Notes under the pieces: model-generated
The model's input: the letters and a program-made list of their open reading frames with translations, nothing else
Told to the model about the DNA's origin: nothing
Database searches by the model: none
DNA from: Bacteroidales bacterium
Lineage (GTDB): Bacteria; Bacteroidota; Bacteroidia; Bacteroidales; JAOZVK01
Direction: 5' to 3'
NCBI GenBank assembly: GCA_029938185.1
Contig: JAOZVK010000222.1
Coordinates: forward strand, 1 to 8,854
Length of the DNA stretch: 8,854 nt
Shown: positions 5,278-8,854 of the stretch, one piece after another
Position numbering within the stretch: the first letter of the stretch is position 1
Layout: every line of letters begins with the position of its first letter
Program-made: the position numbers and the translations under genes

Positions 5278-7182
5278 TTGAATAAATATCAGCAAATATT
5301 AGCAAAATACTGGGGATATCCAAACTTTAGACCATTACAGGAGGATATAATCCGTTCTGTTGCTGATGATAAAAATGATACATTAGGACTATTGCCTACA
5401 GGTGGAGGAAAATCAATAATATTTCAGGTTCCTGCTTTGGCTAGTGAGGGAATATGTATTGTTGTTACTCCGCTAATTGCTCTAATGAAAGATCAGGTTG
5501 ATAATTTGAAAAAAAGAAATATTAAAGCTACTGCAATTTATTCAGGAATGACCAAACATGAGCTTGATGTTGCTTTTAATAATTGTATATATGGTAATAC
5601 TAAGTTTTTATACCTTTCGCCCGAAAGATTGAACTCGGAGCTTTTTATAATAAGGCTTCAGGAAATGAATGTAAATCTTATTGCTATTGACGAATCGCAT
5701 TGCATATCGCAGTGGGGGTATGATTTTAGACCATCATATTTAAGTATTGCAAAAATCAGAGAATATGTTCCTAATGTTCCTTTTTTGGCACTAACTGCAA
5801 CAGCCACGATTGATGTTGTAGATGATATACAAGAAAAATTAGAGTTTAAAGAAAAAAATGTTTTTAGAAAAAGTTTTGAGCGAAAAAACCTCGTATATAT
5901 TGTAAGAAATGTAGAAGATAAGTTTAAGTACTTATTAAAAATTGCTACAAAAACCAAAGGTTCGGGAATAGTATATGTTAGAAACAGAAAAAGAACAAAA
6001 GAGATAGCAAACTTCTTGACTGAAAACAATATATCAGCTGATTTTTATCACGCTGGAATTGATGCTAAATTCAAAGATTATAAACAAGACCAGTGGAAAA
6101 CTGGAAAATGTAGGATAATAGTATCAACCAATGCTTTTGGAATGGGAATAGACAAATCCAATGTTAGATTTGTGGTTCATATTGACTTACCCGATTCTTT
6201 AGAAGCATATTTTCAAGAAGCAGGAAGAGGAGGTAGAGATGAAAAAACGGCATATGCTGTTTTGCTATATAATAAAAATGATAAAATTAATATAAAAAAA
6301 AGAATTAAAAACACTTTTCCCGAAAGAAATACCATTAAACGCACATATAATGCTTTAGCAAATTATTATCAAATACCTGTTGGGCATGGCAAAGGATTAG
6401 TTTATGATTTTAATATTAGAGATTTTGCTCAAAAATTTAAACTATCAATATTGCAAACATATAGTTGTTTGAAATTTTTACAAAAAGAAGCTTATGTCGA
6501 TATTACAGAAGAACTAAATAATTCATCAAAAGTAATGTTTATTGTAAGCCAGCCAGAATTATATAAATTTCAAGTTGCAAATGCAAATTTCGATGGTTTT
6601 GTAAGAATGATGTTAAGAACATATTCAGGAATTTTTTCGGATTATATTAAAATAGATGAATCTTTTTTGGCTCGAAAAACACAAACAAAACTTGAGCTTA
6701 TATATAATTATTTACAAAAACTCGACCAGCTAAATATTATAAAATACATACCACAGAAAAAAACTCCATTAATTATTTTTACAAAAGAACGATTAGATAA
6801 TAAAAATCTTAAAATATCTAAGGATAATTATGAAGATAGAAAAAATAGATATTTGAACAGAGTAGATGCTGTTCTAAAATATGCCTCAAAAGATAACAAA
6901 TGTCGTAGTCAAAAACTACTGTCATATTTTGGTGAAACAGACTCATATCGTTGTGGACAGTGCGATGTTTGTCGCAGAAGAAATGAGCTTAATTTAAGCA
7001 AATACGAATTTGATATTATTTTGATAGATATTAAAAAAATATTAAAACAAAGCCAACTAAGTGTTGATGGTTTGATTGATAATATGAATCATGATGGAAA
7101 AAAAGTAATAAAAGTTATCAAATGGTTACTCGAAAATGATAAGATAAGATATACAATAGAAAAAAAAATTACTTGGGTTTAG
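5278..7182 (+). CDS. RecQ-family ATP-dependent DNA helicase (Bacteroidota short type)
   Basis: This 634-residue superfamily 2 3'-5' DNA helicase probably acts in recombination and repair or restart of stalled forks. All the helicase motifs are visible: motif 0 YWGYPNFRPLQEDII (11-25), Walker A PTGGGKS (40-46), motif Ia VTPLIALMKDQV (63-74), motif II DESH plus the RecQ aromatic loop HCISQWGYDFRPSY (138-154), motif III LTATAT (172-177), motif V STNAFGMGIDKSNVRF (283-298) and motif VI QEAGRGGRD (313-321). A winged-helix-like part follows at about 345-430. The four zinc cysteines (Cys542, Cys559, Cys562, Cys565) come some 200 residues after the helicase core instead of directly after it as in E. 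coli RecQ. The last 60 residues are helical and do not show a clear HRDC domain. The start is TTG: an in-frame stop lies 9 bp upstream, the next ATG would remove Walker A, and motif 0 needs this N-terminus. The gene is flanked by inverted 7-bp arrays. Confidence 0.92.
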   Translation: MNKYQQILAKYWGYPNFRPLQEDIIRSVADDKNDTLGLLPTGGGKSIIFQVPALASEGICIVVTPLIALMKDQVDNLKKRNIKATAIYSGMTKHELDVAFNNCIYGNTKFLYLSPERLNSELFIIRLQEMNVNLIAIDESHCISQWGYDFRPSYLSIAKIREYVPNVPFLALTATATIDVVDDIQEKLEFKEKNVFRKSFERKNLVYIVRNVEDKFKYLLKIATKTKGSGIVYVRNRKRTKEIANFLTENNISADFYHAGIDAKFKDYKQDQWKTGKCRIIVSTNAFGMGIDKSNVRFVVHIDLPDSLEAYFQEAGRGGRDEKTAYAVLLYNKNDKINIKKRIKNTFPERNTIKRTYNALANYYQIPVGHGKGLVYDFNIRDFAQKFKLSILQTYSCLKFLQKEAYVDITEELNNSSKVMFIVSQPELYKFQVANANFDGFVRMMLRTYSGIFSDYIKIDESFLARKTQTKLELIYNYLQKLDQLNIIKYIPQKKTPLIIFTKERLDNKNLKISKDNYEDRKNRYLNRVDAVLKYASKDNKCRSQKLLSYFGETDSYRCGQCDVCRRRNELNLSKYEFDIILIDIKKILKQSQLSVDGLIDNMNHDGKKVIKVIKWLLENDKIRYTIEKKITWV

Positions 7183-7249
7183 AAATTTAACAAAATAATA
7201 GGTTTATTGTATTGGTTTGTTGCATATTGCCTGTTTAAAACTATCTGTG

Positions 7250-7262
7250 TGGCTTCAAGCCA
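7250..7262. terminator. Small hairpin TGGCT-TCA-AGCCA between convergent genes
   Basis: A 5-bp stem with a 3-nt loop lies 68 bp after the recQ stop and about 110 bp past the end of the convergent ATPase gene. On the minus strand it reads TGGCTTGAAGCCA, resembling the GAA-centred hairpins elsewhere in the window. A terminator role is a guess from position, and no T-run follows directly. Confidence 0.3.
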
Positions 7263-7323
7263 TGCCGACTGTAGCCGATTATGTTATTGGTTTTCATTGT
7301 ATTTTAAAACAACATGGATAGTC

Positions 7324-7358
7324 CCAATTCGTAATTCGTAATTATTAATTCGTAATTA
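7324..7358 (-). repeat. 7-bp tandem array, recQ downstream side, inverted
   Basis: Five 7-bp units read on the plus strand as CCAATTC, GTAATTC, GTAATTA, TTAATTC, GTAATTA. The reverse complement is the same family as the array at 5171-5219, and CCAATTC is the exact complement of its last unit GAATTGG. It ends 14 bp before the ATPase stop codon. The two arrays bracket only the recQ gene. Confidence 0.8.
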
Positions 7359-7372
7359 ATAAAACCTCTTCA

Positions 7373-8767
7373 TTATAGCAACAAGAACCATTTTAGAGGA
7401 ATTATTGCAATATTTTTTTCATATTTTATGTCATTTGCTTCTGCATTTATTATTATTCCGTATCTGTATTTTATATTGCTTTCGGTAATTTGTTTTATTG
7501 ATTTTTTGTTTGTGCCAACTTCTACTAATATTTGGTCTGGTAAAGTTTCAATTACAAAATCGGGGTTTCTGCCTTTTTTTTGACTTGAAAAAGATAAAAT
7601 TGCATTACTAAAAAAACGTCGTAAATACATAACAACAATGTCCTCGTATAGTTTTGATATAAATTCAGGTTTTTCTGTAACTTGTGATAACAGTGCCAAA
7701 CGAATTGATGGAGACATGAAAAATGCCTTTTTATTTTTATTAATCTTAGTATCATCTCCACCAAAAGGCAGAAGAATATTTAATAACTCGGCATCTTCAA
7801 GTATATCCAAATTTTCATTTATTTCGTCAGTGGAAATTCCAAGTGTTTGACTTAGTGACTGTAAATTTATTTCATCGGAGCCAGCTAATCTTAAAAGTAA
7901 TTTTTCTGAATTTTTATATTTATGATTGCTCCGAATAATTTTGGGTATATCTTCTGTAATTACTCGTTTAACTAATTTCTCGGTTTCTCGTAAAACAACT
8001 TCTTGGTCATCAATAGTTGTAAAGCGAGTTATATTATGTATTTTTATATATTTTAAAATTAGCTCATTGGGGTTTTCCAAAGAATTATAAAACTCTGTTA
8101 TCTCAGGAATTATTTTTGTTATTTTGTCTTTAAATTCCTTTATATTTTCAGAAAAAAACAAGGCACTTTTTAATGTTTTTTTTATTTGCATTTCATTATC
8201 AAGTTGTTTGTTTCTTGATATAGTTATATATTCGGTAAGTTGTAATGGAAAAGTATGCAAAATGTGCATTCTTGTAGCAAGGTCGGCAGTTGTTTGCAAT
8301 AGAAGTGCCGAACTGCCTGTGCAAATGATAAATGCATTAATACTATCGTAAAGAATTTTTAAATCCTTACTCCAATATTCAGAAGCATGAACCTCATCAA
8401 AAAGTAAAACAGTATCTGTTTCAAATTCCGTCATTTTTCTCATTGCTTTTATTAGTTTGTGAATGTCTAAATCTTCACGAACTAAATCTTCAACATTAAA
8501 AAAATAAATCTCTCTGTTTAGTTTATTTTCATAGATATATTTTGCTGTTTGCCATAAAAGCGTAGTTTTCCCTGTTCCACGCAAACCAGATAATCCAAGC
8601 ATACGTGGATGCACCCAGTTGGTAAAATATCCTTCTGATGTTTTTTTTAAAAGTTTTAAATCCGCTCGTGCTTGAAAATGCTCTTTTTTCAGCAAACGTT
8701 TTAAATTTTTTTCAATATCATAAAGATTTACTTTTGCATTTTTTATTATTGTTTCTATTTTATTCAT
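7373..8767 (-). CDS. AAA ATPase with DUF4143-like C-terminal domain
   Basis: This 464-residue protein belongs to the large AAA_14/DUF4143 class of predicted P-loop ATPases, whose cellular role is mostly unknown. The ATPase part shows Walker A GLRGTGKTT (61-69), Walker B VLLFDEVH (120-127), the sensor-like ICTGSSALLL (148-157) and Arg166 followed by PLQLTEYI (174-181), the order normal for the class. Residues about 285-335 look like a winged helix (LQSLSQTLGISTDEINENL). The C-terminus (about 375-464) resembles a PD-(D/E)xK nuclease fold, with Asp403 in NPDFVIE and Glu416 in LVEVG. The lysine expected two positions after the Glu is Gly418, so nuclease activity is doubtful. It has no signal peptide or membrane helix and converges on recQ. 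The start ATG is preceded by only 12 bp before an 8-bp tandem repeat, so its expression could depend on the array length. No toxin, antitoxin or defence partner is seen inside the window. Confidence 0.85.
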   Translation of the reverse strand: MNKIETIIKNAKVNLYDIEKNLKRLLKKEHFQARADLKLLKKTSEGYFTNWVHPRMLGLSGLRGTGKTTLLWQTAKYIYENKLNREIYFFNVEDLVREDLDIHKLIKAMRKMTEFETDTVLLFDEVHASEYWSKDLKILYDSINAFIICTGSSALLLQTTADLATRMHILHTFPLQLTEYITISRNKQLDNEMQIKKTLKSALFFSENIKEFKDKITKIIPEITEFYNSLENPNELILKYIKIHNITRFTTIDDQEVVLRETEKLVKRVITEDIPKIIRSNHKYKNSEKLLLRLAGSDEINLQSLSQTLGISTDEINENLDILEDAELLNILLPFGGDDTKINKNKKAFFMSPSIRLALLSQVTEKPEFISKLYEDIVVMYLRRFFSNAILSFSSQKKGRNPDFVIETLPDQILVEVGTNKKSIKQITESNIKYRYGIIINAEANDIKYEKNIAIIPLKWFLLL

Positions 8768-8779
8768 TTTGTGTTTTTT

Positions 8780-8854
8780 AATGGTTCAATGGTTCAATGA
8801 TTCAATGGTTCAATGGTTCAATGGTTCAATGGTTCAATGGTTCAATGGTTCAAT
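8780..8854. repeat. 8-bp tandem array (AATGGTTC)n at the window edge
   Basis: Nine full units of AATGGTTC plus three bases run to the last base of the window. Only the third unit (8796-8803) differs, as AATGATTC. The array begins 12 bp upstream of the ATPase start codon and fills the visible leader or promoter region of that gene. It is non-coding, so changes in unit number would alter spacing and not reading frame. The full length is unknown because it runs off the window. Confidence 0.92.

Noticed and set aside
5658..6029. Minus-strand open frame of 123 codons inside recQ
   Set aside because: It is a shadow of helicase motifs II-IV on the other strand.
7552..8351. Several 70-75 codon frames inside the AAA ATPase gene
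   Set aside because: They overlap Walker- and DUF4143-coding sequence in other frames and show no family features.
8780..8854. Tandem array as a CRISPR
   Set aside because: The 8-bp units are contiguous with no spacers.

Overview
The window is very AT-rich and fits a member of the Bacteroidota. The strongest marker is a PorV-type outer-membrane protein of the type IX secretion system, a system confined to that phylum. The Bacteroidota-style RecQ with a displaced zinc cluster, the LuxC-like acyl-CoA reductase, the weak Shine-Dalgarno signals and a TAnnTTTG-like promoter box agree. I cannot place it to genus.

Layout: three minus-strand genes fill the left part. Read in transcription order they are a UbiA-family prenyltransferase (2780-3655), a LuxC-like acyl-CoA reductase (1671-2714) and a 495-residue membrane protein (62-1549). 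A 303-bp divergent intergenic region (3656-3958) separates them from two plus-strand genes, porV (3959-5164) and a RecQ-family helicase (5278-7182). recQ converges on a minus-strand AAA ATPase of the AAA_14/DUF4143 type (7373-8767). An 8-bp tandem array fills the upstream side of that ATPase up to the window edge. No rRNA, tRNA, CRISPR or complete insertion sequence is visible.

The most unusual gene is at 62-1549. Aligned by eye it keeps the membrane layout of a P1B (heavy-metal) P-type ATPase: six N-terminal helices, a large cytosolic P/N-like region and two C-terminal helices. It also keeps the recognisable sequence around the catalytic motifs. The motifs themselves are gone: DKTGT is QKKGI, CPC is SPS, TGD is SDE and GDGxND is absent. 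The whole actuator domain is replaced by a linker of about 17 residues. It looks like an intact but pump-dead pseudo-ATPase.

The non-coding DNA is also structured. A roughly 31-40 bp dispersed element with a GTAAGC head and a 15-nt hairpin looped by GAA occurs at least four times around the three left genes. In two of the three genes the hairpin overlaps the stop codon, and in the third it ends 6 bp from it. Two arrays of a 7-bp AATTAC/AATTAT unit lie in inverted orientation on either side of recQ.

The genes do not form one obvious pathway. The prenyltransferase (probably quinone synthesis) and the acyl-CoA reductase may be co-transcribed with the pseudo-ATPase. porV serves secretion, recQ serves DNA repair, and the ATPase has no predicted partner here.
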